Shown here: one piece after another, positions 24,423 to 32,777 of the stretch
Layout of the letters: each line of letters opens with the position of its first letter
How positions within the stretch are numbered: position 1 is the first letter of the stretch
Assembly: GCA_022821585.1 (NCBI GenBank)
Contig: JAJEDI010000075.1
Location: forward strand, 1 to 64,000
Reading direction: 5' to 3'
Source: Caldilineaceae bacterium
GTDB lineage: Bacteria > Chloroflexota > Anaerolineae > Caldilineales > Caldilineaceae
DNA length: 64,000 bases
The notes under the pieces: generated by a model
What the model saw: only the letters and a program-made list of their open reading frames with translations
Databases searched by the model: none
What the model was told of the DNA's origin: nothing
Position numbers and translations under genes: made by a program

Positions 24423-26900
24423 ATGAGCGACGAAACGCAAGAAATTCTGCGCGGCGTTATCGAACGCATCACCTTTCACAACGAGGAAAACGGCTATACC
24501 GTGGCCAAGCTGGCGCCGGAGAAACCGGCGTCTCAACTGCCGCACCGGCAGAGGGAGGCGGCGGTCGTGGGGTCGATGGCCGGCGTCGCGGTTGGGGAGG
24601 CGGTGGAGCTGCGGGGAAGGTGGGAAACGCACCGGCAGTACGGCAAACAGTTCGTGGTTGACGAGATGCGGTCGGTGCTGCCGGCGACGGTGGCCGGCAT
24701 CGAGAAGTATCTCGGCAGCGGGCTGGTGAAAGGGGTCGGGCCGGTGACGGCCAAGCGCATCGTTGCCCATTTTGGCGCGGAGACGCTGGATATCATCGAC
24801 AACGAGCCGCAGCGGCTGTCCGAGGTAGGCGGGGTGGGGCGCAAGCGGGTGTCGATGATCGTTGCAGGGTGGGTGGAGAAGAAGGCGATCAAGGAGGTGA
24901 TGATCTTCCTGCGCGGTCACGAAGTGAGCGGTGCCATGGCGGCGAAGATCTACAAGCGTTACGGCGACAGCGCGGTGGAAACGGTGCAGCGGAATCCTTA
25001 CCGTCTTTCTGAGGACATTTTTGGCATCGGTTTCCTGACCGCGGACAGGATCGGAAGGGCTTTGGGCATCGCTGAAGACGCGCCGCAGCGCATTGCGGCC
25101 GGTGTCGAGTTTGCGCTCAACAGGGGCAGGGATGAGGGACATGTTTATCTGCCAAGCGGGGAGCTGATCGCGAAGGCCGATGAACTGTTGAAGGTAGGGA
25201 AGGAGAAGGCGGCGGCGGGGCTTCAGCATCTGAAGGGGGCGGACCGCATAAAGCTTGCTGCCGGGCCGGGCGAGGAGGCTGAAGCGCTGCACTGGGCGGT
25301 GGCCGGGATCTACGGCGCTTCAGATTCCCAGCCGATGCCTCTGATGCCGGCGGACCGCGGCGCAAACGAAATGCCGACTGCGAAGCAGATTGAAGAACTG
25401 GCGCAGGACGGGCAGGCGGTCTATCTGACGCCGATGTATTACGGCGAAGTGGGCGTCAGCAACCGGGTCGCCGGCCTGATGCGGGTTTCCGGGGGCGCGG
25501 CGCCAGCAGGTGTGCGGGGGTCCGGTGCACTTGCATCCTTTCAGGCGGTGGACTGGGAGCGGAGATTGGCGCAGCTCGAAGCGGGAGCAAGTCGCGAACC
25601 TGGGCCGCTGCGTCTTGCTGCGCGCCAGCGCGAGGCGGTCCTGGCGGCGCTGACCAACCGGCTGACCGTGCTGACCGGGGGGCCCGGCACGGGCAAGACG
25701 ACGGTTGTGCGCACGATCATCGAGCTGTGCGAGGAGGCGGGCGCGAAGGCGATCCTGGCGGCGCCGACCGGACGGGCGGCGAAACGGCTGGCCGAGGCTA
25801 CGGGGCGGCCGGCGAAGACGGTGCACAGGCTGCTGCAGGTGCAGCCGGCTGCGGGGATGTCGTTCAAGCGCAATGAGGAGCATCCGCTGCGCGGGGACCT
25901 GTTGATCGTGGACGAGTCCTCGATGCTGGACCTGATTCTGATGAATCATCTGCTCAAGGCCATTCCTCCGGGTATGTCGCTGCTGCTGGTTGGCGACGTC
26001 GACCAGCTGCCGAGCGTGGGGGCGGGCAATGTGCTGCGCGACGTGATCGCGGCGATTGAAGGGGAGGCTGAAGGGACGGGGCACGCTGCGGAGACGGGAC
26101 CCCGGTCAAGCGCGGCCGTGGTGCGGCTGGACAGGATCTTTCGGCAGGCGGCGGGCAGCTATATTGTCGAGAATGCGCATCGCATCAACCGCGGCCAGAT
26201 GCCGGTGTTGAAACGGTCGGCCCGGGAAGAGGGCGTCGAGGCGGATGACTTTTTCCTTTTTCGCACTGAAGAGCCTGAACGGGCAGCCCAGCTGTGCATG
26301 GAGCTTGTGCATGAGCGCATCCCGCGCCGCTTTGCCATTTCTGCAGAGGATATCCAGGTTCTCAGCCCGATGCACCGGGGTGCGGCCGGGGTGGCGGCAC
26401 TGAACGAGACGATTCAGGATAACCTCAATCCGCCGCAGCCGGACCGGCCGGAGCACAGTTTCGGCAGCCGCGTTTTTCGAGCAGGGGACCGGGTGATGCA
26501 GGTGCGCAACAATTATGATAAAGATGTGTTCAATGGGGATATGGGTTATATTAAGGACGTCGACCTGATTGAACAGCGGGTTACGGTCGAAGTCGACGGG
26601 CGCCGGGTCGAGTACGATTTCCTGGAGCTGGATGAGTTGATCCATGCCTACGCAATCAGCGTACATAAAAGCCAGGGCAGTGAGTTCCCGGTGGTCGTCA
26701 TCCCACTGCTTACAAGCCACTTCATGCTACTTCAGCGGAATCTGCTGTACACGGCGGTCACGCGGGCGAAGCGGCTGGTGGTGCTGGTGGGGCAACTGAA
26801 AGCGATCGGCATGGCCGTGGGCAACGACCAGGTGGCCCAGCGTTACAGTGGGTTGACCGAGCGCATACGGCGTGCGACAGAAATGGAGACTCTTGCATGA
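24423..26900 (+). CDS. recD2: RecD2-type ATP-dependent 5'-3' DNA helicase
   Basis: 825 aa. N-terminal OB-like domain and a helix-hairpin-helix region (LVKGVGPVTAKRIVAHFG; SEVGGVGRKRV) mark the RecD2 branch, which works without RecBC. Helicase motifs: Walker A LTGGPGTGKTTVV (about residue 420), Q-like AARQREAV before it, Walker B LLIVDESSMLD, LVGDVDQLPSVG (motif III), and UvrD-like C-terminal YAISVHKSQGSEFP and LLYTAVTRAKRLV (motifs V/VI). It unwinds DNA in repair and recombination. The last four bases overlap the next gene's start (ATGA), and no RecB/RecC gene is near. Confidence 0.93.
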   Translation: MSDETQEILRGVIERITFHNEENGYTVAKLAPEKPASQLPHRQREAAVVGSMAGVAVGEAVELRGRWETHRQYGKQFVVDEMRSVLPATVAGIEKYLGSGLVKGVGPVTAKRIVAHFGAETLDIIDNEPQRLSEVGGVGRKRVSMIVAGWVEKKAIKEVMIFLRGHEVSGAMAAKIYKRYGDSAVETVQRNPYRLSEDIFGIGFLTADRIGRALGIAEDAPQRIAAGVEFALNRGRDEGHVYLPSGELIAKADELLKVGKEKAAAGLQHLKGADRIKLAAGPGEEAEALHWAVAGIYGASDSQPMPLMPADRGANEMPTAKQIEELAQDGQAVYLTPMYYGEVGVSNRVAGLMRVSGGAAPAGVRGSGALASFQAVDWERRLAQLEAGASREPGPLRLAARQREAVLAALTNRLTVLTGGPGTGKTTVVRTIIELCEEAGAKAILAAPTGRAAKRLAEATGRPAKTVHRLLQVQPAAGMSFKRNEEHPLRGDLLIVDESSMLDLILMNHLLKAIPPGMSLLLVGDVDQLPSVGAGNVLRDVIAAIEGEAEGTGHAAETGPRSSAAVVRLDRIFRQAAGSYIVENAHRINRGQMPVLKRSAREEGVEADDFFLFRTEEPERAAQLCMELVHERIPRRFAISAEDIQVLSPMHRGAAGVAALNETIQDNLNPPQPDRPEHSFGSRVFRAGDRVMQVRNNYDKDVFNGDMGYIKDVDLIEQRVTVEVDGRRVEYDFLELDELIHAYAISVHKSQGSEFPVVVIPLLTSHFMLLQRNLLYTAVTRAKRLVVLVGQLKAIGMAVGNDQVAQRYSGLTERIRRATEMETLA

Positions 26901-27676
26901 GCAACGATAAGCCAACCATCGCCGTACAGCTTTACAGCCTGCGTCACCTTTCGGATAGCTTTGAGGAGGTGGCGGCGGCCGCGGCCGAGGCAGGATATGA
27001 AGGTGTGGAACTGATCTTTCTGCCGGACCATACCGGCGAGCAAGCGAAAGCGATTTTGGAGCGGCACGGGTTGCAGACCGTTTCGGCCCACGTACCTTAC
27101 CATGCCCTGGCCGGGGATTTCGCCGGAACGGTGGCATTTCACCGGGCGGTCGGTAACGACTGTCTCATTCTGCCCATGCCGGATCCGGCCGTGCGGGAGG
27201 CTGCGACCGCAGATGCGTGGCGCGCGTTCGGGCAGACGCTCGACGGGCTGGGACGGCGTTGCCGTGATGAGGGGATGCGGCTGGGCTATCATAACCACGC
27301 TTTTGAGATGGACGAGTTCGATGGAGCGCGGGCGATCGATTGGGTGCTGGAAAACGCAGACGCGGAGAATCTGTTCTGGGAGCCGGACATGGCCTGGATC
27401 ACCGATGGCGGCGCCCGTCCCCTGGAACTGTTGCAGAAGTACGCGGGCCGCTGTCCGCACATCCATGCGAAAGATTTGGCGCCGGCGGGGGAGAACGAGG
27501 ACCAGATGGGCCTGGCCGACGTGGGCTACGGCACGCTGGACTGGGACGCGATCATACCGGCTTGCCGTGCGGCGGGCGCCACGTGCTACGTTGTCGAACA
27601 CGATCTGCCCAAAGAGCCGGTCGCCAGTGTGCGCCGCAGCCGGGAGTTTCTCGAGAGCCGGGCGGCGTTGATGTAG
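26897..27676 (+). CDS. Sugar phosphate isomerase/epimerase (xylose isomerase-like TIM barrel)
   Basis: 259 aa, TIM-barrel family AP_endonuc_2. Starts IAVQLYSLRHL, then AGYEGVELIF, LQTVSAHVPYH, LGYHNHAFEMDEFDG (metal/substrate His), FWEPDMAWITDGG, IHAKDLAP and VVEHDLPKEP, the set of His, Asp and Glu that binds a divalent metal. Family members isomerise or epimerise sugars or inosose-like compounds. Translationally coupled to recD2 by the ATGA overlap, though no functional link is evident. A second gene of unknown function follows 124 bp downstream. Confidence 0.88.
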   Translation: MSNDKPTIAVQLYSLRHLSDSFEEVAAAAAEAGYEGVELIFLPDHTGEQAKAILERHGLQTVSAHVPYHALAGDFAGTVAFHRAVGNDCLILPMPDPAVREAATADAWRAFGQTLDGLGRRCRDEGMRLGYHNHAFEMDEFDGARAIDWVLENADAENLFWEPDMAWITDGGARPLELLQKYAGRCPHIHAKDLAPAGENEDQMGLADVGYGTLDWDAIIPACRAAGATCYVVEHDLPKEPVASVRRSREFLESRAALM

Positions 27677-27800
27677 GGGTTGGCGGAGAAACTTTGTTGC
27701 CTGCCGCGGCGTAGAAGCTGACAGACGGGGTAAAATGCCATTCCTCAGGAATTTAGCCGGAGCAACAGAGGGATTCTGAGAACTGAAATTGGAGAGTACC

Positions 27801-28214
27801 TTGGCAAATTCGGCGATGTTTGAAGGGCTCGTGTTCGACGAACGCCGCAGTGCGGCGCAGGTGAAGCATGTGGGCGAGCGCGCCTGCTACGTCGTAGACG
27901 AGGATGGCTTTCTGCGCCACATCGACGCCGCGCTGGTGGACCAGCAGGTTATCGAGTTTCTGAAGGGCCAGGTGGACCAACACCGAGAGCTGGCCGTGAG
28001 CGGCATGTTGGACCTGATGGGCAAAGACGACATCTTTAGCAAGGCGGCCGTGGAGTCCTCGATCGACAACATCGATCAGGCGGTTGGGCAGGCGATCCCC
28101 GAGCAGTCGCGGCAGTGGTTGGGCATGATGGGTTTTCGCGTCATTATCGACGACCAGGGGCAGGTCGTGGATATCGAGATGCCTGCAGGTGAGATCGAAG
28201 ACGACGAATATTAG
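27801..28214 (+). CDS. Conserved-looking acidic protein of unknown function
   Basis: 137 aa from a TTG start with GGAGAG four bases upstream; ATG 27816 is an alternative. It is acidic and soluble, with no signal peptide or membrane helix. VKHVGERACYVVDEDGFLRHI (here broken in reading as VKHVGERACY plus VVDEDGFLRHI) and VIIDDQGQVVDIEMP look like two related beta-hairpin ends, with a helical middle (VDQQVIEFLKGQVDQ). C-terminus is DDEY. I do not recognise the family. A TAAAAT -10-like box lies at 27731-27736 without a matching -35. Confidence 0.6.
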   Translation: MANSAMFEGLVFDERRSAAQVKHVGERACYVVDEDGFLRHIDAALVDQQVIEFLKGQVDQHRELAVSGMLDLMGKDDIFSKAAVESSIDNIDQAVGQAIPEQSRQWLGMMGFRVIIDDQGQVVDIEMPAGEIEDDEY

Positions 28215-28273
28215 GGGCTGACAGCTATTCAGAACAGGTTTTGCCTGAATCCTGCAATAGCAAGACCTATCGA

Positions 28274-28301
28274 TCCGCGAAGTGACGCGAAGGGTCGCGA
28301 A
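28274..28301 (+). repeat. Short CGCGAAG-type intergenic repeat
   Basis: CCGCGAAG, TGACGCGAAG and GGTCGCGAA in succession, a 9-10 bp periodic unit. The same motif occurs more extensively at 48105-48168. Confidence 0.5.
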
Positions 28302-28418
28302 TAGCACCAAAGGCGTATTGGGTTTTTCGGGCGTTACAGTGCGGCCCCGCGGGGATTAACCGAACCTTGGTCGCGCGAAACGCCTATCAGGCAAAAGTGA
28401 ACGAGCAATCGACATAGA

Positions 28419-28459
28419 GCGGGGAGGAGGGATCGAATTCTGTGTTCCCTCCTCCCCGC
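28419..28459. terminator. Bidirectional hairpin between convergent genes
   Basis: 14-bp perfect stem GCGGGGAGGAGGGA (28419-28432) / TCCCTCCTCCCCGC (28446-28459), 13-nt loop, between the 27801 gene and the phosphodiesterase stop. T-runs are weak on both sides, so it may act as a 3'-end stabiliser. Confidence 0.7.
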
Positions 28460-28464
28460 CGTTC

Positions 28465-30372
28465 TTACTCATTGAGGTGCCAGTCGGGATCGGTGAGCGC
28501 CTCGTATACGACCCCGCCTTCGACGTTGCGCGGCATGGGAAGCCCCAGAAGATAACATAGGGTCGGAGCCACATCGACCACCCGCACCTGTCCCTGCAGC
28601 GCCAGTCCTTCTTTTACGCCGGGGCCGGCCAGGACGAAGGTGCAGTGCTGTCCGGCGATGCCGAAGCTGACTGAGGGCAGCTGTTTGCCGTGGGCGCCGT
28701 CGAACTCCGGCCGCAGGGCGTAGACCACGTCGCCGGTGGTGTCGCCCCAGAGGTTGACCATCTCGGCATCTTCTCGCGTTATCGCCAGGGCGAATGGATG
28801 GCGGCCGGTGGCGGGGTCTTTGTAGGCGTGCAGGGCGGCGATGATCTCCAGTTGGGTATCCTTATAGTCGTCCGGAGACACGATTCCATCGGGCTCGCGT
28901 CCCTCCAGATTGATGAACACGTGCACCAGGCCTACTGACGCGGCGCGCGTGCGTGACCAGTCCACCGTCCGCTTGCCGTTTTCTTCCTTATAGACCAGGA
29001 GACCTGCCTCTTCCAGCACCTCGTCGATCTCAATGGCGCGGTATTGGTTGGGTGTGCCGCCGTGATCGGAGACGAGACAGATGAGCGTGTCGTCGCCGGC
29101 GAGGGCGGCGACGCGGCCGATCATGTCGTCGATGGAGCTGTAGGTGCGGACGACGCCGTCGAGACAACGTTGCTGGGTCTCTACATCGGCGCCGCTGAAC
29201 TCTTCGGCCTGGCCGAGGAAGAAGTGGCTGGTGTAGTCGGAGGCGTGGGTTTCGATGAAGAGCATAGTCCAGTCTTGGCGGCTGGATGTGAGATAGTCGG
29301 CCACATCGGCGAGGCGCTGGTGGTGGAAGTCGAGCGACTCGAAGTAGGTGTCGTCATCCATGATGCCCAGGGCGTCTCGGGCGGGGTTTTGCAGAAAGTT
29401 GCCCACGTGCCGGTCGATCTCGTCGGCCACTTCCAGCGGCTTCGTGTAGCCACTGTCCGGCCAGATCTGGGGGACGAACAGCTCGAAGGCGCCGGCGTCG
29501 GACGTGAGGTTGACCAGCTTCATGCGCACGTAGCCGCCAATCCCTTCGTCGTCGATTTCGAACTGGTCGAGCCACCAGTCGCTCCAGTCGCCCATCCCCA
29601 GTTCAGTTACCGCGCTGTCCCCGTCGCGTGAGCGGCAGATGCGTACGCGGTCGTAGCCGTTGTCTGCGGATGCATAGATGAGGCCGTAGAAGGTTACGGG
29701 CGTGCCTTTTTCGCCGCGCAACATGGGGCCGCGGCCGCGCGCAAGGGGCTGGATCGTCAGCTTCACCTCTTTGGGCGGGCGGCTTGAGGCCGGAAGACCG
29801 GTCCAATTGCGGGCATCTTCGACGGAGACGGGGTCGACGTCGGAGCCTGTCTGCAGGGCGCTGGGGTCCAGTGTTTCGGGATCGCGCTGGCCGCCGATTG
29901 CGCGCCGCTGCCACTGGCCGGCGACGAAGAGGTGATAGCCGGCGATCTGGTGATGGTTGGAGACGCCGGGGCCGGTGCCTTCGACTTGCACGCCGCTGGT
30001 CACGGTGGGCGGCCAGGACATTTCCCATTTGACCAGCAGGGGCGTGCCGCCGGCGCGTTCGACGGTATTCCAGAGGTATTCGGCACGTGACAGGTCGGTG
30101 TTAATTCCCCAGACCGTTTCATCGAGTGGGGCGCCCAGCTTGCGGATGTTGAAGTCCATGACGCCGTGGTTTCCCGGCCAGGCGCCGGTGGAGGTGGCGG
30201 TCCAGCCCGGCGGCGTGAGGGTCGGGAAAACGCCGATCATGGGGCGGTACACGCCTCGTTCTACTATTTTGGCAAGATTGGGCATGTGGCCCCCGTTTAC
30301 CATATTGATCACCAGTTCCATGGCGGCGCCGTCCATGCCGATCATGATTGCGCGCCGTGCCGGGCTCTGCAT
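28465..30372 (-). CDS. Alkaline phosphatase superfamily, type I phosphodiesterase/nucleotide pyrophosphatase
   Basis: 635 aa from the ATG at 30372 after AAAGGAG. MIGMDGAAMELV carries the first metal Asp, PTLTPPGWTATSTGAW the nucleophilic Thr region, followed by HGVMDFN, LFIETHASDYTSHFF (Asp and His), and LICLVSDHGGTPNQY (second Asp-His pair), the metal sites of the phosphodiesterase/pyrophosphatase and phosphoglycerate mutase-like fold. The middle (about 150-330) has a WSDWWLDQFEID beta insert. No signal peptide, so probably cytoplasmic. It hydrolyses a phosphate mono- or diester; substrate unknown. Upstream lies a REP element and the opposite-strand Asp-box gene. Confidence 0.87.
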   Translation of the reverse strand: MQSPARRAIMIGMDGAAMELVINMVNGGHMPNLAKIVERGVYRPMIGVFPTLTPPGWTATSTGAWPGNHGVMDFNIRKLGAPLDETVWGINTDLSRAEYLWNTVERAGGTPLLVKWEMSWPPTVTSGVQVEGTGPGVSNHHQIAGYHLFVAGQWQRRAIGGQRDPETLDPSALQTGSDVDPVSVEDARNWTGLPASSRPPKEVKLTIQPLARGRGPMLRGEKGTPVTFYGLIYASADNGYDRVRICRSRDGDSAVTELGMGDWSDWWLDQFEIDDEGIGGYVRMKLVNLTSDAGAFELFVPQIWPDSGYTKPLEVADEIDRHVGNFLQNPARDALGIMDDDTYFESLDFHHQRLADVADYLTSSRQDWTMLFIETHASDYTSHFFLGQAEEFSGADVETQQRCLDGVVRTYSSIDDMIGRVAALAGDDTLICLVSDHGGTPNQYRAIEIDEVLEEAGLLVYKEENGKRTVDWSRTRAASVGLVHVFINLEGREPDGIVSPDDYKDTQLEIIAALHAYKDPATGRHPFALAITREDAEMVNLWGDTTGDVVYALRPEFDGAHGKQLPSVSFGIAGQHCTFVLAGPGVKEGLALQGQVRVVDVAPTLCYLLGLPMPRNVEGGVVYEALTDPDWHLNE

Positions 30373-30585
30373 CTCGTTCTCCTTTGGCGGGTTGCGTTTG
30401 GTTTGAAGGGCCGCCCGATCTGCAGGGCGGACGCCGGGTTTTGTGAGCAGGTGGATAATGACATACATGATAACTTGCAACCGGGTAGAATTCACAAAGC
30501 GGGCGGTGGAGGGAGAGAGTCGGGAGGCTTTCTTTTCCCTGTTCAAGAATTCAAAGCGGGTGCATCCAGATATTGGGACTGGATA

Positions 30586-30610
30586 GGGCAGGCACAAGGC
30601 CTGCCCCTAC
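30586..30610 (+). repeat. REP hairpin, main type
   Basis: Identical to the type copy at 7344: arms GGGCAGGC and GCCTGCCC, loop ACAAG, tail CTAC. About 60 bp before a long dispersed element. Confidence 0.87.
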
Positions 30611-30634
30611 TGGAGCGGGATGGGTGAGGGGGGT

Positions 30635-30905
30635 GAAGCACGGTGGCCGCGGGTGGACAACGTCACATTGGCCACACACTCGCTGCGGCGCGAGCAGGGC
30701 CGGGGGCGTTGCGGGGGCGGAGCCCCTGCACAAGGGAGGGCCGAATAGGCCCGACCGCCCAAACTGCAGTAGTCAGTAGTCAGTTGGAAGTGGTCAGTGA
30801 CGGCGCATCGCTTACATCAGAGATGATCGTGGAACGGGCAGGTTTGGCTGCAGCCAGAGATTTACGCGATTGCACTCCCGTTTTGGGATGCAGCCGTCAA
30901 AGCTT
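30635..30905 (+). repeat. Long dispersed intergenic element, copy 4 (most complete)
   Basis: GAAGCACGGTGGCCGCGGG, CACACTCGCTGCGGCGCG, GGGGGCGTTGCGGGGGCGG with hairpin, CACAAGGGAGGGCCGAATA, CTGCAG with AGTAGTC heptamers, GTCAGTGACGGCGC, CATCAGAGATGATCG and TTTTGGGATGCAGCC. The order is shared with copy 5 over about 270 bp. Ends within 90 bp of the Asp-box gene. Confidence 0.85.
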
Positions 30906-30929
30906 TCGGTTGGGCAAAATCGGGCGCCT

Positions 30930-30957
30930 TTGTGCTATAGTTTGGGTGACGTATAAT
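30930..30957 (+). promoter_or_regulatory. Sigma70-like promoter for the Asp-box/MurE-like pair
   Basis: TTGTGC (30930-30935), 16-bp spacer, consensus TATAAT (30952-30957). Start near 30964, about 30 nt before the ATG at 30993. Confidence 0.5.
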
Positions 30958-30992
30958 TGGAATTTCCTCTCCGGTTCCCATTGGGAGACTCT

Positions 30993-32777
30993 ATGCGCGC
31001 TCGTTACCAGCAAGAACTGTGCGGCATACGGCGCACAGGAACGGCGTATTTCAAGCGACTGAAGTTACCCCACCTGTGGCGGCCTCTCGTTGTTCTGACG
31101 GCACTGGCTGCGCTGGCCAGCGGTCAGGTCTTTGCCCAATCCGGCTTTGTGCCGTTTTCGAACAGTATCATTGGGCTGGATGTCTCGCCGGATGATGCCA
31201 GCATCGTTGTGGCGGGCACGCTGAACGTGCCGGTGCCGGCGGGCATCTATCGCAGCACGGACGGCGGGCACACGTGGAGCCGGGCGGACGTGGAACTACC
31301 GGCCGATACTTCGGTGGCTTCGATTCGGTTCGATCCGCAGGATGGAAACCGTGTGCTGGCCGCGGACGGGGGCGCCGGCAATCTGTTCATCAGCGAAGAC
31401 GGCGGCCAGAGCTGGCGGCAGGAGTTCTCGGTCAACCAGGTGCTCACTCCGAACAGCGGCATCGGCCGCCTGTTCACGCGCGTTGAAGACGGGGTGACCG
31501 TTTTCTATGCGGGTACCCGCTACGACGGTGTCGTGCGCAGCAGGGACGGCGGCCTGAATTGGGCGTGGTTCGGCGAGGGTCTGACAGGGAGCGCCTTGCG
31601 GGTGCGCGCGTTTGCGGATAAGGCGGGCGCGCTCTATGCGGGGACCCACGACGGCGTCTGGCGACTGACGGCGGGTGCCGCGTCCTGGGAGCGGGTCGAC
31701 CTGCCCGCGGGTATCATCGCGCGGGGAATGACTATTCTGGATGGCCGCCTGTACGTGGGAACGTTCGCTTCAGGTCTCTATCTGAGCGAGGACGGTTACA
31801 ACTGGGTCCAGGACCCAGCTTTCCCGGCGGGGCCCGTCATCTACGACGTGACGGTCAGCGGGCAGAAAGTCGTCGTCGGCACGAATGTCGGACTGTGGAC
31901 GCAGAGCGTACCGGACTGGACGCGGGTGACGGTCAACGGCGCTGCCTATACCAATCCTGTTTTCCGGCTGGCCACATCGACGACCTTCTTCGGCGTCACC
32001 TATGCGGGGACCGAGCAGGACGGCGTGCTGCGTACGCTTGACGGCGGCGAAAGTTTTCTGTCATCGGCCCAGATAACGCCGCTTAATCCGGCGGAACTGT
32101 CCAGAGTGCCGACGCCAACGCCTACTGAAACGCCGCCTCCGTCGGACACGTCCACCCCGACGGCAACGCCGACGATTACTCCTACACCTGACCCGGGCGC
32201 GCCGACGGAGACGCCAACAGCCACCGATACGGCGACGGCGACGCCGGATCCCGATGCGCCAACCGCTACGCCCACTGTGGAGTGTTTGCCAATCGCTCTG
32301 CACCATCCCATCGAAACGGCAACGAGCACGGTTACGGTGACGCCGGATCCCAATGCGCCGGCCGGGACGCCGACGGCCACCGGCACAGTGACGGCAACGC
32401 CAGATCCCAATTTGCCGGCAGATGCGCCGCCTGTCGAATGCACGCCGGTCCCGACCCCGGACGCCGATGTGCCCGCGGATCAGCCGAAGGCGGATTCACC
32501 GGCTTCGTCACCGGCTGCGTCGACTGCTGTTCCCGAAACGCCGCCGCCCCTTCCTGGAATTGACAACACGCCGACCAGCACGCCGACCCCCTCGGAGGGC
32601 GGTGCGCAGCCGACGGCGACCGCGACAACGACCTCTGTGAGCTCGGGGCGCGTCAACGAGAGGCTGGCGCAGATACCCCCCATCTGGATAGGGGGCGCGG
32701 CGGTCTTTTTCCTCCTGATTGTGGTCGCCGGCATTTCGGTTGCACGGGACGGAGGCTCCGGGAATGAGGAGCTATGA
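30993..32777 (+). CDS. Exported Asp-box beta-propeller protein with Thr/Pro stalk and C-terminal anchor
   Basis: 594 aa from the ATG at 30993 (GGGAGA upstream). N-terminal basic region and hydrophobic core to VFAQSG (about residue 51) form a signal peptide. Residues 52-370 hold at least five Asp-boxes: YRSTDGGHTW, FISEDGGQSW, VRSRDGGLNW, YLSEDGYNW and LRTLDGGESF, typical of sortilin/YCF48-like propellers. A long Thr/Pro stalk (about 370-560, with PDPNAPAGTPTAT repeats) leads to a membrane helix (WIGGAAVFFLLIVVAGISV) and a short tail. The stop overlaps the MurE-like start (ATGA). A surface-exposed binding protein, possibly for cell-wall or adhesion roles; ligand unknown. Confidence 0.87.
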   Translation: MRARYQQELCGIRRTGTAYFKRLKLPHLWRPLVVLTALAALASGQVFAQSGFVPFSNSIIGLDVSPDDASIVVAGTLNVPVPAGIYRSTDGGHTWSRADVELPADTSVASIRFDPQDGNRVLAADGGAGNLFISEDGGQSWRQEFSVNQVLTPNSGIGRLFTRVEDGVTVFYAGTRYDGVVRSRDGGLNWAWFGEGLTGSALRVRAFADKAGALYAGTHDGVWRLTAGAASWERVDLPAGIIARGMTILDGRLYVGTFASGLYLSEDGYNWVQDPAFPAGPVIYDVTVSGQKVVVGTNVGLWTQSVPDWTRVTVNGAAYTNPVFRLATSTTFFGVTYAGTEQDGVLRTLDGGESFLSSAQITPLNPAELSRVPTPTPTETPPPSDTSTPTATPTITPTPDPGAPTETPTATDTATATPDPDAPTATPTVECLPIALHHPIETATSTVTVTPDPNAPAGTPTATGTVTATPDPNLPADAPPVECTPVPTPDADVPADQPKADSPASSPAASTAVPETPPPLPGIDNTPTSTPTPSEGGAQPTATATTTSVSSGRVNERLAQIPPIWIGGAAVFFLLIVVAGISVARDGGSGNEEL

